A stretch of DNA of 64,000 bases from Gammaproteobacteria bacterium (GCA_022819855.1 JAJEGN010000022.1:124001-188000), one strand, 5' to 3'; positions 54,801-63,446 are shown, counted from the stretch's first letter. Program-made: numbers and translations. Notes: generated by a model from the letters alone, not told the origin.

Positions 54801-55411
54801 TTGAAATCCGCGGCGCCGGCGAACTCCTCGGCGAAGGTCAGAGCGGCGACATCCAGGCGATCGGCTTCACGCTCTACAACGAACTCCTGGCGCGCGCGGT
54901 CGCGGACCTCCGCGAGGGACGCGAACCGGTGCTCGACGACCCGTTCACGCACGGCCCGGAAATCGAAACCGGGCTATCCGCACTGATACCCGAAGACTAC
55001 ATGCCCGATGTGCACATGCGGCTCGTTCACTACAAACGCATCGCGAGCGCCGATTCCGGCGACGAACTCGACGAACTCAAGGTCGAACTCATCGACCGCT
55101 TCGGCTTGCTGCCACCGGCCACCAATACGCTGTTCGCGATCGCCCGGCTCAAGCTGCTCGCGCAGCGGCTCGGCATCGTGAAGATCCAGGCGGGCGCCAC
55201 GGGCGGCATGGTCAGGTTCGGCGACCGAGCGAACATCTCCCCCGTGGCATTGGTCAACCTCGTCGAGGATGAGCCAGGCGTCTTTCGTCTGGACGGTCCG
55301 TTCAAACTGCGTTTCTCGCGCGAGCTCGCCGCGGACGAGGAACGCATACTGTGCGTCGAGGAGATCCTGAGCCGACTGGGCGCAGCCGACGCGGCATCCG
55401 AGGCCGCGTGA
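51896..55411 (+). CDS. mfd: Transcription-repair coupling factor Mfd
   Basis: Mfd removes RNA polymerase stalled at DNA damage and recruits UvrA. The 1171-residue protein has the UvrB-like N-terminal part (GLAAAEALTRHPGPVCVVARSAGAAEQLERDLAFF), the CarD-like polymerase-binding domain (GAPVVHEDYGIGRYRGLATLDVDDVPTEFLVLEYADEDKLYVPV, about 500-545) and the RecG-like translocase with Walker A GDVGFGKTE at residues 647-655, DEEHRFGVKHKE and LTATPIPRTLNMTLGGLRD. GATAAT at 51861 is a possible -10. Length is normal. Confidence 0.97.
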   Translation: MNHADPLFGLALPARDRPHVVWDRLFGAAPGLAAAEALTRHPGPVCVVARSAGAAEQLERDLAFFTDGQPLRRFSDYETLPYESISAPHDLVAERLAILHRLASGEPVKLIVHAEALLNRLPPPQFVLGRSLRLGVGEQIDREALTARLVEHGYLRVEQVAEAGEIAVRGAVTDVFPSGVEMPVRVEFFDDEIESLRSFDPHSQRTVGTTDSVSVLPAREFPFDADGIRGFRHRFRDRFPVAPGRCPVYRDISDGLLPAGVEYFLPLFFDETASLFDYLPSNTLFVRMESAFDGLDGGWQLIEERFSELDGNTERPNLPPEQAFWPPEGLKRQAEVLLTLDLVSRRNIGADAAALDRTSGDDDGARVLALDAATAHPASSDVPSDPDRIARWLDGSEDGERTLLLASSPGRREMLRELVAGRGYRPATVHGWTQFLNSEAELCVAAGELDQGLRLPDRGLRVITALQLGIERPRQRSRRRRPAPDPETLIRELADLRVGAPVVHEDYGIGRYRGLATLDVDDVPTEFLVLEYADEDKLYVPVHDLRLVTRYSGASPEDAPLHRLGSDQWARARRKAERQVRDIAAELLNLYAQRAARTGARLSCEQPSYERFAREFPFEETEDQLAAIDQVIEDLASDQAMDRVVCGDVGFGKTEVALRAAFVTAFAGCQVAVLVPTTLLAQQHFRTFTDRFADWPVSVELLSRFRSAKEVQDVLERLRKGTVDVVIGTHRLLQPDLGFRKLGLVIVDEEHRFGVKHKERLKRLRAEVDMLTLTATPIPRTLNMTLGGLRDLTIIATPPAERLSVRTFVGEWTNQGIREAVLREIRRGGQVYFVHNRVEDIETQASKLRALLPETDIRVAHGQMHERTLEAVMLDFYHRRFRILVCSTIIESGIDIPTANTIIINRADRLGLAQLHQLRGRVGRSHHQAYAYLIAPPLRALTADAAKRLEAIAALEDLGSGFMVATHDLEIRGAGELLGEGQSGDIQAIGFTLYNELLARAVADLREGREPVLDDPFTHGPEIETGLSALIPEDYMPDVHMRLVHYKRIASADSGDELDELKVELIDRFGLLPPATNTLFAIARLKLLAQRLGIVKIQAGATGGMVRFGDRANISPVALVNLVEDEPGVFRLDGPFKLRFSRELAADEERILCVEEILSRLGAADAASEAA

Positions 55412-55426
55412 CGGCTTCTCCGCCGC

Positions 55427-55432
55427 TATAAT
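55427..55432 (+). promoter_or_regulatory. Consensus -10 just before csiV
   Basis: A perfect TATAAT lies with its end seven bases before the csiV ATG, so RNA would start at or next to the ATG. No good -35 was found, so this may be chance. Confidence 0.3.
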
Positions 55433-55438
55433 CGCGGC

Positions 55439-56722
55439 ATGATGCGGCACACCCTGCTGTCCGGCGCCATGGCGCTCTTCGGACTCGGCTTCGCCGGTCC
55501 GGCCGTACCCCAGGACGCGCCTCAGGGGGGCGACGAAGCATCCGAACCGTCCAGATATCACGTCGAAGTGATCGTCTTCGCCAACGCGGATTTCGATCCG
55601 GCCGAAGAGCTGTTCGATTACGTGGCCCAACAGCATCACATCGAAGCGCCGCTCGTGCTGGCGCCCCCGGCAATGCGGCCTGTGCCCGAAGCGGTGTGGA
55701 CATATCCTGCAGACGCAGACGCACAGACCGGGATCGAACCCGTGCCCGGCGCCGTCAGATTCGGCGGCAGGGTCATCGCGGCCGGCCGACCGCTACCGGA
55801 GCCGCGCCAGGTACCGGCGGACCGGCCCCGCCTCGTGCTCGAAGGGGTGCGCAGACCTCCGCCCGAACGCAGGGCCTTGCCGCGGCTCGCGCTCGGTCCG
55901 GACGGGCTTGCGAGCCTAGCCCGCGAAGTTGAAGCGCAGATGTCGCCGCAGATCCTGATCACGGCGGCGCGAATCTTCGCCCTCCCTCCCCTGCTCGAGC
56001 TGCCGGAGCCACCGGCCGAGCCGCCGGTTGACCCGTTCGCGGTAGGACCGCTCGTATTGGGTCCGATCAGCGAGGATCCGCTTGCCGACGCGGACATGCC
56101 GGACGATGCCGCTGCCATGGCAGACGAATCGGAGCCGCCGCGGCGCTACGTCGAGGACCTCGACCGCGAATACACGGTCCTGCCGGAAGGCTCCTCGACC
56201 GAGCGAACGATCCGATACCGCGTGCTGCGCGCCGAAGAACTCAGGCTCAGCGGCCCCTACGCAAGACTCCAGCGGCTGACGGGCTACCGCCCGCTGTTGC
56301 ATGCCGGCTGGTCCCAGGAAGGCCTCGGCGAGTCGGTCGCAGTACCGTTGCCGCTGTCCCGCCTCGGCACGGCCAATCCCGCGGGGACGATTCAACTGCA
56401 CCTGCAGCGGTTCCTCCACCTCACGCTCGACCTCGACTATCGTTACGCGCTGCGTCGGCAGCCGATCCCGGCGCCCGGCCGAGCGGCGGCGTCCGTCCCG
56501 TCGTCGGTTTCGCCGGACGCGCCCGCCGATGCTCGATCCGGCGGACTCCGCGAGATAGAACTCGCTCCGCACTACTACATCGACGAGGACCGCCGGACCC
56601 GCAACGGCGACGTGAACTACTTCGACCATCCCGCTTTCGGCGTACTCGTGCTCGTCACGCGCGCACCGGAAGCGCCAGAGACCCCCGATGAGGATGCGCA
56701 GGACGGCCGGCCCGCGGCGTAA
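55439..56722 (+). CDS. csiV: CsiV-family periplasmic protein
   Basis: A 427-residue exported protein (signal peptide ending near AVPQD). The mature part begins PSRYHVEVIVFANADFDPAEELF, the usual CsiV opening, and includes LRLSGPYARLQRLTGYRPLLHAGWSQEG and GTIQLHLQRFLHLTLDLDYR, then HYYIDEDRRTRNGDVNYFDHPAFGVLVLV. CsiV is a peptidoglycan-binding protein needed for LpoA-dependent activation of PBP1a in vibrios. It directly follows mfd, as in pseudomonads. The Pro-rich middle and the acidic tail are poorly conserved. The original family role may not hold here. Confidence 0.83.
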   Translation: MMRHTLLSGAMALFGLGFAGPAVPQDAPQGGDEASEPSRYHVEVIVFANADFDPAEELFDYVAQQHHIEAPLVLAPPAMRPVPEAVWTYPADADAQTGIEPVPGAVRFGGRVIAAGRPLPEPRQVPADRPRLVLEGVRRPPPERRALPRLALGPDGLASLAREVEAQMSPQILITAARIFALPPLLELPEPPAEPPVDPFAVGPLVLGPISEDPLADADMPDDAAAMADESEPPRRYVEDLDREYTVLPEGSSTERTIRYRVLRAEELRLSGPYARLQRLTGYRPLLHAGWSQEGLGESVAVPLPLSRLGTANPAGTIQLHLQRFLHLTLDLDYRYALRRQPIPAPGRAAASVPSSVSPDAPADARSGGLREIELAPHYYIDEDRRTRNGDVNYFDHPAFGVLVLVTRAPEAPETPDEDAQDGRPAA

Positions 56723-56761
56723 GGGCGAGGCCGCCGAACGGCGGATCTCGCGAGTCGTTGT

Positions 56762-57523
56762 TCAAGGCTTGGGTCGAATCGACAGAAATTGCGGGACCAG
56801 TCTCGACAGGACATCCGTCACACGCGCCATCCCGTCGGTCAGGGACTGCTCGATCTCCGCGTGAATCGGTGCAGCGCCCGGTGAGCGGCCCGCCGCATGG
56901 TTGACGGCGACGGCCAACACCGCGTATTCGATGCCGAGTTCCCGAGCCAGGACCGCCTCGGGCATCGCCGTCATGCCGACCATCGTGCAGCCGTCGCGCT
57001 CGAGTCGATCGATCTCCGCCGCGGTCTCAAGCCGCGGCCCCTGGGTCACGCCGTAGACGCCGCGCCGGATGGAGTGTCCGCAGTCCACCGCGGCAGCGGC
57101 GATCGCGCCGCTCAGGATCGGATCGAACGGTACGGTGAAGTCGACATGCCGCGTTTCCAGGTCATCGCCGTCGCCGAAGCTTGCCTCGCGTCCGGTGGTG
57201 TAGTCGATCAGTTGCTCCGGCGCGGCGAGCGTACCGGGCTCGAAGCCCGCGGCGATCGCGCCGACGAGGTTGACGCCGATCAGGCGCCTGACGCCGGCCT
57301 CGTGGAGCGCCCGAACGTTTGCGCGGTAGTTGACCCGATGCGGCGCGATCCAGTGTTCGACACCATGGCGCGCAATGCACGCAAGGCGGTGATCGGCGAT
57401 CGCCACCGTCAACAATTGACTCGAAGGCGCCCCGAACGGCGTCTGCACCGGTTCCTTGCCGACGACGTCAAGGTCGAGCGCGGACAGGCCGCTGCCGACG
57501 ATCAGGCCAAGGTCCGGGCTCAT
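56762..57523 (-). CDS. mtiP: S-methyl-5'-thioinosine phosphorylase (MTAP/PNP family)
   Basis: The 253-residue protein belongs to the purine nucleoside phosphorylase family (LGLIVGSGLSALDL, GVYGVTQGPRLETAAEIDRLERDGCTMVGMTAMPEAVLARELGI). In the base-binding strand AVAVNHAAG, Asn replaces the Asp that MTAP uses for 6-amino purines, which fits a 6-oxopurine substrate such as methylthioinosine, as in the Pseudomonas aeruginosa enzyme. It overlaps hpt by four bases and follows nagZ-hpt, the same neighbourhood as in pseudomonads. Other PNP substrates are possible. Confidence 0.82.
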   Translation of the reverse strand: MSPDLGLIVGSGLSALDLDVVGKEPVQTPFGAPSSQLLTVAIADHRLACIARHGVEHWIAPHRVNYRANVRALHEAGVRRLIGVNLVGAIAAGFEPGTLAAPEQLIDYTTGREASFGDGDDLETRHVDFTVPFDPILSGAIAAAAVDCGHSIRRGVYGVTQGPRLETAAEIDRLERDGCTMVGMTAMPEAVLARELGIEYAVLAVAVNHAAGRSPGAAPIHAEIEQSLTDGMARVTDVLSRLVPQFLSIRPKP

Positions 57524-58074
57524 GGCGCCGGTACCGAATACAACGCCGGCAGGCCCCGCCAGTAACCCTTGTAGTCCATCCCGCAGCCGAAGAGATACTC
57601 GTCTTCGACGATCGTGATACCGACGAAGTCCGGGCGGGGCCGTGCGGGCTCACCGTCAACGTCTTTCACAACGAGAACGGCGATCCTGAGCGAGGCGACT
57701 CCACGCCGGCGCAGCTTCGCGCTGAGGTCCCTCAGCGTCGCGCCGTGGTCGATCACATCGTCGACGACGAGCACGTGCCGTCCGGCAAGCATCCGGTCCG
57801 GTTCCACGCGCCATTCGATTGCGCCGCCCGTCAGCCGGTTGCCGTAGCGACTCGCGTGGACATAGGCGAACTCGTAGGGAAAGTCGAAATGCCGGCACAG
57901 CCTGACCGCCGTGAAGGCTCCGCCGTGCATTACAGGGAGAATGACCGGGTTGACGCCATCGAACTCCGCCTCGATCCGCTTCGCCATGTCGGCGATCGCC
58001 CGATCGACCTCGTCGGCCGGCGCGACCTCCCTGGCCTCTCGGCGCACGCGCGCAATGCTCTCGTCCACCGCCAT
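57520..58074 (-). CDS. Hypoxanthine-guanine phosphoribosyltransferase
   Basis: A 184-residue type I phosphoribosyltransferase that salvages hypoxanthine or guanine with PRPP. The PRPP motif is VLVVDDVIDHGATL, and VILPVMHGGAFTAVRLCRHFDFPYEFAYVHASRYGN and PDFVGITIVEDEYLFGCGMDYKGYWRGLPALY are typical of hypoxanthine enzymes. ATG 58074 lies 4 bp after the nagZ stop; the product of MtiP (hypoxanthine) would be its substrate, giving a salvage pair. Confidence 0.92.
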   Translation of the reverse strand: MAVDESIARVRREAREVAPADEVDRAIADMAKRIEAEFDGVNPVILPVMHGGAFTAVRLCRHFDFPYEFAYVHASRYGNRLTGGAIEWRVEPDRMLAGRHVLVVDDVIDHGATLRDLSAKLRRRGVASLRIAVLVVKDVDGEPARPRPDFVGITIVEDEYLFGCGMDYKGYWRGLPALYSVPAP

Positions 58075-58078
58075 CGCT

Positions 58079-59122
58079 TCACTCCCCGAAATCGAAGCCC
58101 TGCCGCGCCGAGAGCTCCGCAAGCACGTCCCGGGCCGCACGCCAGTCACGCGAGGCGCGCAACTCCTCCCATGACCGCGTGTCGTCGCCGCGAAGCCGCG
58201 TGAGACGCAACTGGCCGGTCAGGTTGACATATCCCCGGAACTCCGACAGCAGCGCCGGCATCGCATCAGGTTCATTGCACACGAGCACGAGATCGCAGCC
58301 CGCGTCGAGCGACTTGCGCACGCGCTCGACGAGCCCGCCCGCGACGGCGGCGCCGGCCATGCCCATATCGTCGGAGATCACCGCCCCGGAGAACCCGAGT
58401 TCACCGCGAAGCTGCGTTTCGATCCACCATCGCGAGAGGCTCGCAGGCTCGGGGTCGATCTCGGGAAAGATCACGTGGCCGACCATGATCGACCGCAACC
58501 CCGCGTCGATCAGGCGCCGGTAGGGCGCGAGATCGTCGGCAATGTCGTCGAGACTCCGGCGATCGACCGCGAGCGCGGTGTGCGAATCGCTGCCGGCGCC
58601 TGCATGTGTCGGAAAGTGCTTGGCCGTGGAGACCATCCCGGCTTCGCCAAAACCCGCGTGGAAACCCAGCGCCAGCCGGCTCACGGCTTCGCTCCCGGCG
58701 TGCAGTGCCCGGTCCCCGATGACCTCGGCAATCCCGCGGTCGATGTCGACAACGGGTGCGAAGCTCAGATCCACGCCGACGGCCCTGAGTTCTGCGGCCA
58801 GGAGCCATGCGATCGACCGTATGCACCGTTGCGCCTCCGCCGAATCCTCGTCGTACAGGCGGCCGAACGTGCGCGCAGGCGGCAGGCGGCAAAACGGGTC
58901 GCCGAAACGCTGCACACGCCCGCCTTCCTGGTCCACGGCGACGAGCAGCGGCGGATGGCGAACCTCACGGACCTCCTCCACGAGGCGCCGAAGTTGTTCA
59001 AGCCCGTCGAAGTTGCGCGTAAACAGGATGACGCCGCCGATCAGCGGCGACTCGAGCCACTCACGCTCGCGGGCCTCGAGCGACGTCCCTGAAATGCCGA
59101 TCATCAGCGGGCCGAGTGACAT
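58079..59122 (-). CDS. nagZ: Beta-N-acetylhexosaminidase NagZ
   Basis: NagZ removes GlcNAc from anhydromuropeptides in the cytoplasm during wall recycling. The 347-residue GH3 enzyme starts GPLMIGISGTSL and has GGVILFTRNFDGLEQLRRLVEEVR, DQEGGRVQRFGDPFCRLPPA and the nucleophile region AVISDDMGMAGA. The flexible catalytic loop reads KHFPTHAGAGSDSH where most NagZ have KHFPGHG followed by DSH: the DSH pair is kept, but the Gly-His-Gly part is changed. First gene of nagZ-hpt-mtiP. Confidence 0.95.
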   Translation of the reverse strand: MSLGPLMIGISGTSLEAREREWLESPLIGGVILFTRNFDGLEQLRRLVEEVREVRHPPLLVAVDQEGGRVQRFGDPFCRLPPARTFGRLYDEDSAEAQRCIRSIAWLLAAELRAVGVDLSFAPVVDIDRGIAEVIGDRALHAGSEAVSRLALGFHAGFGEAGMVSTAKHFPTHAGAGSDSHTALAVDRRSLDDIADDLAPYRRLIDAGLRSIMVGHVIFPEIDPEPASLSRWWIETQLRGELGFSGAVISDDMGMAGAAVAGGLVERVRKSLDAGCDLVLVCNEPDAMPALLSEFRGYVNLTGQLRLTRLRGDDTRSWEELRASRDWRAARDVLAELSARQGFDFGE

Positions 59123-59230
59123 CGCGGTTCCTCCTGCCTCAGCGAACGCCGGCCCGCCGATCCGCTCGGCGACGACCGAACGGTGCTGCCTGCGGCACGC
59201 TACACCCGCCCGTCGCGGGATACAGTGCGG

Positions 59231-60544
59231 TCAGCTCCGGGCGCTGCGCTCGAAACACGTCATGAGCTCCACATGGTGAGTGTGCGGAAACATGTCGAAA
59301 ACCCTCGCGGTACGCAAGCGGTAACGGGAATCCTCGAGAATCACGCGCGCATCCCGGGCCAGCGTCGCGGGATGGCAGGAAACGTAGACGATTCGCCGTG
59401 GCGATGCGGCTGCGAGTTCGGCTACCGCGGCTTCGGCGCCCGTGCGCGGCGGATCGAGAATAACGAGATCCCACGACTCTCGCATGAAGCTCCAGCCGCG
59501 TTGTGCAAGGTCGGCCGCGAGGAAGTTCGCGTTGTCGATGCCATTGCGCTCCGCGTTGCGCGCGGCGCGTGCGACGAGTCCCGCATCGCCTTCCACGCCA
59601 AGTACCGAGCCTGCAAGCCTTGCCAGCGGCAAGCTGAAGTTGCCGAGCCCGCAATACAGATCGAGCACGCGGTCGCCGCGCTCGGGCTGTGCAGCGGCGA
59701 CGACCTCGGCGACCATCCGGGCATTGATGCCGGCGTTGACCTGCACGAAATCCGTCGGGGCGAACTCGAGTTCGACATCGAAATCCGGCAACGCGTAGCT
59801 CAGGCTGCCTGCATCCCCAAGTGGCGCGGCCGTACCCGGACCCCCGGTCTGCAGATACACGTCGAGCCCGTGCCGGTCGCCGAAAGCTCGAAAGCTCTCC
59901 TTGTCCTCGGCCGTCGGCGCATCGAGCACGCGCAGCACGATCGCCCGGCTTTCGTCGCCGACCGCAAGCTCGACCTGCGGCAGCCGGTCCCTCACACTGC
60001 TGGAGGTGACGACTTCGGAGAGCTCGCCGAGCGCGGTATCGAGCGGCGGCGCCAGCACGGGACAGGTCGCCATGTCGGTCACATAGGTCGTGGCGCGTTC
60101 CCGGAAGCCGACGAGGGTGCGACCCTTGCCGTGCACGTACCTGGCGCTGAGCCTGGCGCGGCGGCGGTAATTCCATTGCGGGCCTGGCACGGGCTCAAGC
60201 CATTGCTCAGGCTCGACCCCGCCGATTCTGCGCAGGGCCTCCTCGACGGTGCGCTGCTTGAAACGGAGCTGGGCTTCGTACTGCAGGTGCTGGAGCGAAC
60301 AGCCGCCGCACCGTCCGAAGTAGCGGCAGCGCGGTTCGACGCGGTCCGCGGACGGCTCGAGCACGCTTTCGAGCCCCGCTTCGGTGACGCGTCGGCGACG
60401 GCCCTTCGGTCTGAGCATGACGCGCTCGGTCGGCAAGGCGCCCGGGACGAAAAAAGTCTGGCCGTCGAGCTCCGCTATGCCCCGGCCGTCGTGAGTGAGA
60501 TCGCGAATCTCGGCCTCTACGGGATCGTTACGACGCGCCGTCAT
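59231..60544 (-). CDS. rlmD: 23S rRNA (uracil-1939-C5)-methyltransferase RlmD
   Basis: RlmD methylates U1939 of 23S rRNA using SAM. The 437-residue protein has an N-terminal TRAM domain (AEIRDLTHDGRGIAELDGQTFFVPGALPTERV), the 4Fe-4S cysteines CRYFGRCGGC and a fourth in DMATCPVL, the SAM loop VLDLYCGLGNFSLPLA, and the catalytic VILDPPRTGA and VYVSCHPATLARD motifs. It is followed on the same strand-run side by the exonuclease gene 103 bp away, which holds a TATAAA on the minus strand that may start rlmD. Confidence 0.95.
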   Translation of the reverse strand: MTARRNDPVEAEIRDLTHDGRGIAELDGQTFFVPGALPTERVMLRPKGRRRRVTEAGLESVLEPSADRVEPRCRYFGRCGGCSLQHLQYEAQLRFKQRTVEEALRRIGGVEPEQWLEPVPGPQWNYRRRARLSARYVHGKGRTLVGFRERATTYVTDMATCPVLAPPLDTALGELSEVVTSSSVRDRLPQVELAVGDESRAIVLRVLDAPTAEDKESFRAFGDRHGLDVYLQTGGPGTAAPLGDAGSLSYALPDFDVELEFAPTDFVQVNAGINARMVAEVVAAAQPERGDRVLDLYCGLGNFSLPLARLAGSVLGVEGDAGLVARAARNAERNGIDNANFLAADLAQRGWSFMRESWDLVILDPPRTGAEAAVAELAAASPRRIVYVSCHPATLARDARVILEDSRYRLRTARVFDMFPHTHHVELMTCFERSARS

Positions 60545-60647
60545 GTGCCGGGATACCGAAAGTCCTGTGAATCACCCGGAACGCCACCATTGGCTGTTCC
60601 ATAAGCCGCTGTTTTATATGGAGATTGGCTCGCGGGCATACAGTTGT

Positions 60648-61430
60648 TCAGGGGTCCTGACTCCGCTCCCAGGCCGCAAGGAACTCCTGGAGATGGGGTT
60701 TTTCCGATCGTTCGAGCCTGGCCCTGAGCATTTCGAGCTCGGCGGCATGGCGGGATTCGTCGAGCTGGCCTCGAACGAGCTGGAAGCGCAGGTAGATGAG
60801 GTAGGTATTGAGCGCGTCCGTCTCGCAATAGTTGCGGATGTCGTCGAGCCGGCCCTGCAGGTAGCAGTCCCAGACCTTGTCGCCGCTCATGCCGAGCTTG
60901 CCCGGCAGACCGAGCAGTTGCGCGACCTGCTCGAGCGATGAACGCCCGCCGAACTGGTACCCGGAAAGAACGTCCATGAGATCGAGGTGGCGCCAATGGA
61001 ACCTGCCGAGGTAGTTGTTGTAGCGGAAGTCCCGGTCGGAGTCGCCGATCTCCCAGTAGCGCGCCGCGTTCACGCCGTGACGCAACGACCGGTAATGCAG
61101 CACCGGCAGATCGAAGCCGGTACCGTTCCAGGACACGAGTTCCGGACCGTAGCGCTCGATGCCGTCGAAGAACCGCTGCACGAGTTCCTTCTCCGGGGAT
61201 GACTCATCGCCGACGCTGAATACGTGCAGTTCGTCGCCGCGCCGAAGCACGGCCGAGATCGCGACGACCCGGTGCTGCGGCAATGGCAGGAAGTCCGTCT
61301 GGCGCGCCTGCTTCTGCTTGAAGTACATGATCTTGCCGACCGACGCCTCGTCGAGATCGGCCACCTCGTAGAGCCGCCGGCCAAGTTCGATGTCAGGCAC
61401 CGTCTCGATGTCGAAAACCAGGGTGTTCAC
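60648..61430 (-). CDS. PolB-like 3'-5' exonuclease (PF10108 type)
   Basis: A 260-residue DEDD-type exonuclease. Motif I is VFDIETVPD, motif II region SWNGTGFDLPVLHYRSL and motif III YCETDALNTYLIYLRF (Tyr-x3-Asp type variant), with the middle HLDLMDVLSGYQFGGRSSLEQVAQLLGLPGK conserved in this family. It is predicted to act on DNA or RNA, but its role is unknown. Its ATG overlaps the acpS stop by four bases, placing it in the rnc-era-recO-acpS operon; relatives often lie beside rlmD, as here. Confidence 0.87.
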   Translation of the reverse strand: MNTLVFDIETVPDIELGRRLYEVADLDEASVGKIMYFKQKQARQTDFLPLPQHRVVAISAVLRRGDELHVFSVGDESSPEKELVQRFFDGIERYGPELVSWNGTGFDLPVLHYRSLRHGVNAARYWEIGDSDRDFRYNNYLGRFHWRHLDLMDVLSGYQFGGRSSLEQVAQLLGLPGKLGMSGDKVWDCYLQGRLDDIRNYCETDALNTYLIYLRFQLVRGQLDESRHAAELEMLRARLERSEKPHLQEFLAAWERSQDP

Positions 61431-61819
61431 GGTTGCTGATCCTTGCGCATGAGTATGGCGACGGCGACCACGAGCCCGGCTTCATCCGTCAACGAGAGGA
61501 AGCCGCTGCCGATCCCGAGCCGTTCGCACATCGCCATGCCGCGCGATGAATACACGACCTGCGGCTGGCCGAGCGCATTCGGCACCGTACCGACATCGCG
61601 AATCCAGATGCCGTTGCGAAACCCGGTGCCCATGGCCTTGACGATCGCTTCCTTGGCCGCAAAACGCATCGCGAGAAAGCGCGCCGGGTGCTTGCTCCGG
61701 ACGAACAGCTCGCGCTCCTCGTCGAGCAGCAGTCGGCGTACGAAATGGTCCCCGAAACGTTCCCAGACCCGCTCGACCCGCGACAGTCGGAGCACATCCG
61801 TGCCGATCCCGAAAATCAA
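61427..61819 (-). CDS. acpS: Holo-[acyl-carrier-protein] synthase
   Basis: AcpS transfers phosphopantetheine from CoA to apo-ACP. The 130-residue protein has GIGTDVLRLSRVERV with the metal-binding Asp and RFLAMRFAAKEAIVKAMGTGF with the second metal ligand Glu. The C-terminal part (SLTDEAGLVVAVAIL) is more divergent than usual. ATGA overlaps on both sides with recO and the exonuclease gene. The pdxJ gene, commonly between recO and acpS, is absent. Confidence 0.95.
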   Translation of the reverse strand: MIFGIGTDVLRLSRVERVWERFGDHFVRRLLLDEERELFVRSKHPARFLAMRFAAKEAIVKAMGTGFRNGIWIRDVGTVPNALGQPQVVYSSRGMAMCERLGIGSGFLSLTDEAGLVVAVAILMRKDQQP

Positions 61820-62547
61820 CGGTCGAGCCCCAACTCGACGATGTCCTCGAGCACCGCGCGGGTCTTGAGACGCCGCTGGCCGAGATACGAATTCAGCACG
61901 CGTCCGAGCAGGCGTTTCGCCGCGCGCAGGCTCTCGCGGTCCTCGAGCGTGCGGCAGTGCAGCGAAATGAGCTCCCTCCCCCAGAAACCCCTGCCGTCGC
62001 TGGCCGCGTCGGCGCGTCTCGGACCGTGTTCGAGCTCGAACACGTATCGGGAGTCCGGTTGCAGAGGCTCGCCCGTGTTTGCATCGCGGTCCAGTTCAAG
62101 ACCGTAACCGAGTCCGCGCAGGAGCCCAAGCTCGAACAGCCGGACCGTCCGCGCGAGCGCCAAGCCTTGCGCGAGCGCCGCGAGACAGTCCTCGTAACAC
62201 TCGAACACCTCGCCGTTCGGGTCGTCGCGCACCGACAGGCGCAGGACGAGTTCATTGACGTAGTATCCGGCGAGCAGCGCCTGACCGCGCAGCGCGAAAT
62301 CGGCGGCCTCGGGCTCGACGTCCGTGAGCCGGCCGAGCTCACCGCGCCGGGTCCATGACAGGCGCAACGGCACAAACGGCTGAAGATGGGCGCGCCGTGC
62401 ATTGGCAGCGCGCCTCGAACCCTGCGCGACAAGCCCCACCCGGCCGTGACCCGCGGTCAGGCATTCCACGATCTGGCTGGAGTTTCGGAAGGGCCGGTGA
62501 TGCAGGATGAAGCCGCGCTCGAGCAGGGCCCGTTCGCGCTCAGTCAT
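61816..62547 (-). CDS. recO: DNA repair protein RecO
   Basis: RecO helps RecR load RecA on SSB-coated gaps. The 243-residue protein has the N-terminal OB fold (GFILHHRPFRNSSQIVECLTAGHGRVGLVAQGSRR) and a helical C-terminal domain with FELGLLRGLGYGLELDRDANTGEPL. The zinc Cys cluster of some RecO proteins is not present, as is common in gammaproteobacteria. It overlaps both era and acpS by four bases. Confidence 0.93.
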   Translation of the reverse strand: MTERERALLERGFILHHRPFRNSSQIVECLTAGHGRVGLVAQGSRRAANARRAHLQPFVPLRLSWTRRGELGRLTDVEPEAADFALRGQALLAGYYVNELVLRLSVRDDPNGEVFECYEDCLAALAQGLALARTVRLFELGLLRGLGYGLELDRDANTGEPLQPDSRYVFELEHGPRRADAASDGRGFWGRELISLHCRTLEDRESLRAAKRLLGRVLNSYLGQRRLKTRAVLEDIVELGLDR

Positions 62548-63446
62548 GGCGAATCGAAGCCGAGTCGACGCAGTTCACGCTCATTATCGGACCAATGCTC
62601 ACGCACCTTGACCCATAGTTCAAGGTGCACGCGAGCCCCGAGCAGCCGGCACAACTCGACTCTCGCCTCGCGCCCGACGCTCTTCAGAACGCGCCCGTCC
62701 TTGCCGATGACAATCGGCTTGTGGCTGTCGCGCTCGAGCCAGATCAGCGCGTGCATGAGCCAGCGGTCGTCCTCGAGCTTGCTCAGGTGCTCCACTTCGA
62801 CCGTCAGGCCGTAGGGGATTTCCTGATGAAGCTGCTCGAGAAGCTTCTCCCGTATCGTCTCCGCCGCGCGGAACTCGGCGCTGCGGTCGGTGGCCATGTC
62901 CTTCGGGAACAGGGGCGGCCCATGCGGAAGGTGCTCGAGAATCGTTGCCATGAGCCGGCCGAGATTCTCGCCGGTCTTCGCGCTCACCGGAACATAGGCG
63001 ACGAAGGGATACTGCTCGAGTTCTGCAAGCAATGGCAGGAGGCCGCTCCTCGCGCGCAGCTTGTCGATCTTGTTCACCACGACGATGGCCCGCGCCTTGC
63101 GCTCGTCAAGCAATTCAAAGAGCTTGCGGTCTTGCGCGGTCGCGCCCTGAGCGTCGATCAGGATCAGCACGAGATCGCAGTCGTCGATCGCGTGATGGAT
63201 CGCGCGGGCCATGACCCTGTGCAATGCGCGCTTCGTTCGCCCGGCATGGCCCGGCGTATCGACGAACACCGCCTGATCCGCGCCGGCGTTCAACACTCCG
63301 AGGATTCTGTGGCGCGTGGTATGCGGCTTGGCGCTGACGATGCTGATCTTCTTGCCGATGACGGCGTTGAGGAGCGTCGACTTGCCGACGTTCGGCCGGC
63401 CGACGATGGCCACGTAGCCGCAACGCGGGTCCTTATCCATGCCCAT
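62544..63446 (-). CDS. era: GTPase Era
   Basis: Era is an essential GTPase that binds the 3' end of 16S rRNA during 30S assembly. The 300-residue protein has G1 GRPNVGKST, G2 HTTRHR, G3 DTPGH, G4 NKID and G5 SAKTGEN, followed by a KH domain with HALIWLERDSHKPIVIGKDGRVLKSVGREARVELCRLLGARVHLELWVKV. The start may be ATG 63446 or 63440. It lies 59 bp after rnc and overlaps recO. Confidence 0.97.
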   Translation of the reverse strand: MGMDKDPRCGYVAIVGRPNVGKSTLLNAVIGKKISIVSAKPHTTRHRILGVLNAGADQAVFVDTPGHAGRTKRALHRVMARAIHHAIDDCDLVLILIDAQGATAQDRKLFELLDERKARAIVVVNKIDKLRARSGLLPLLAELEQYPFVAYVPVSAKTGENLGRLMATILEHLPHGPPLFPKDMATDRSAEFRAAETIREKLLEQLHQEIPYGLTVEVEHLSKLEDDRWLMHALIWLERDSHKPIVIGKDGRVLKSVGREARVELCRLLGARVHLELWVKVREHWSDNERELRRLGFDSP

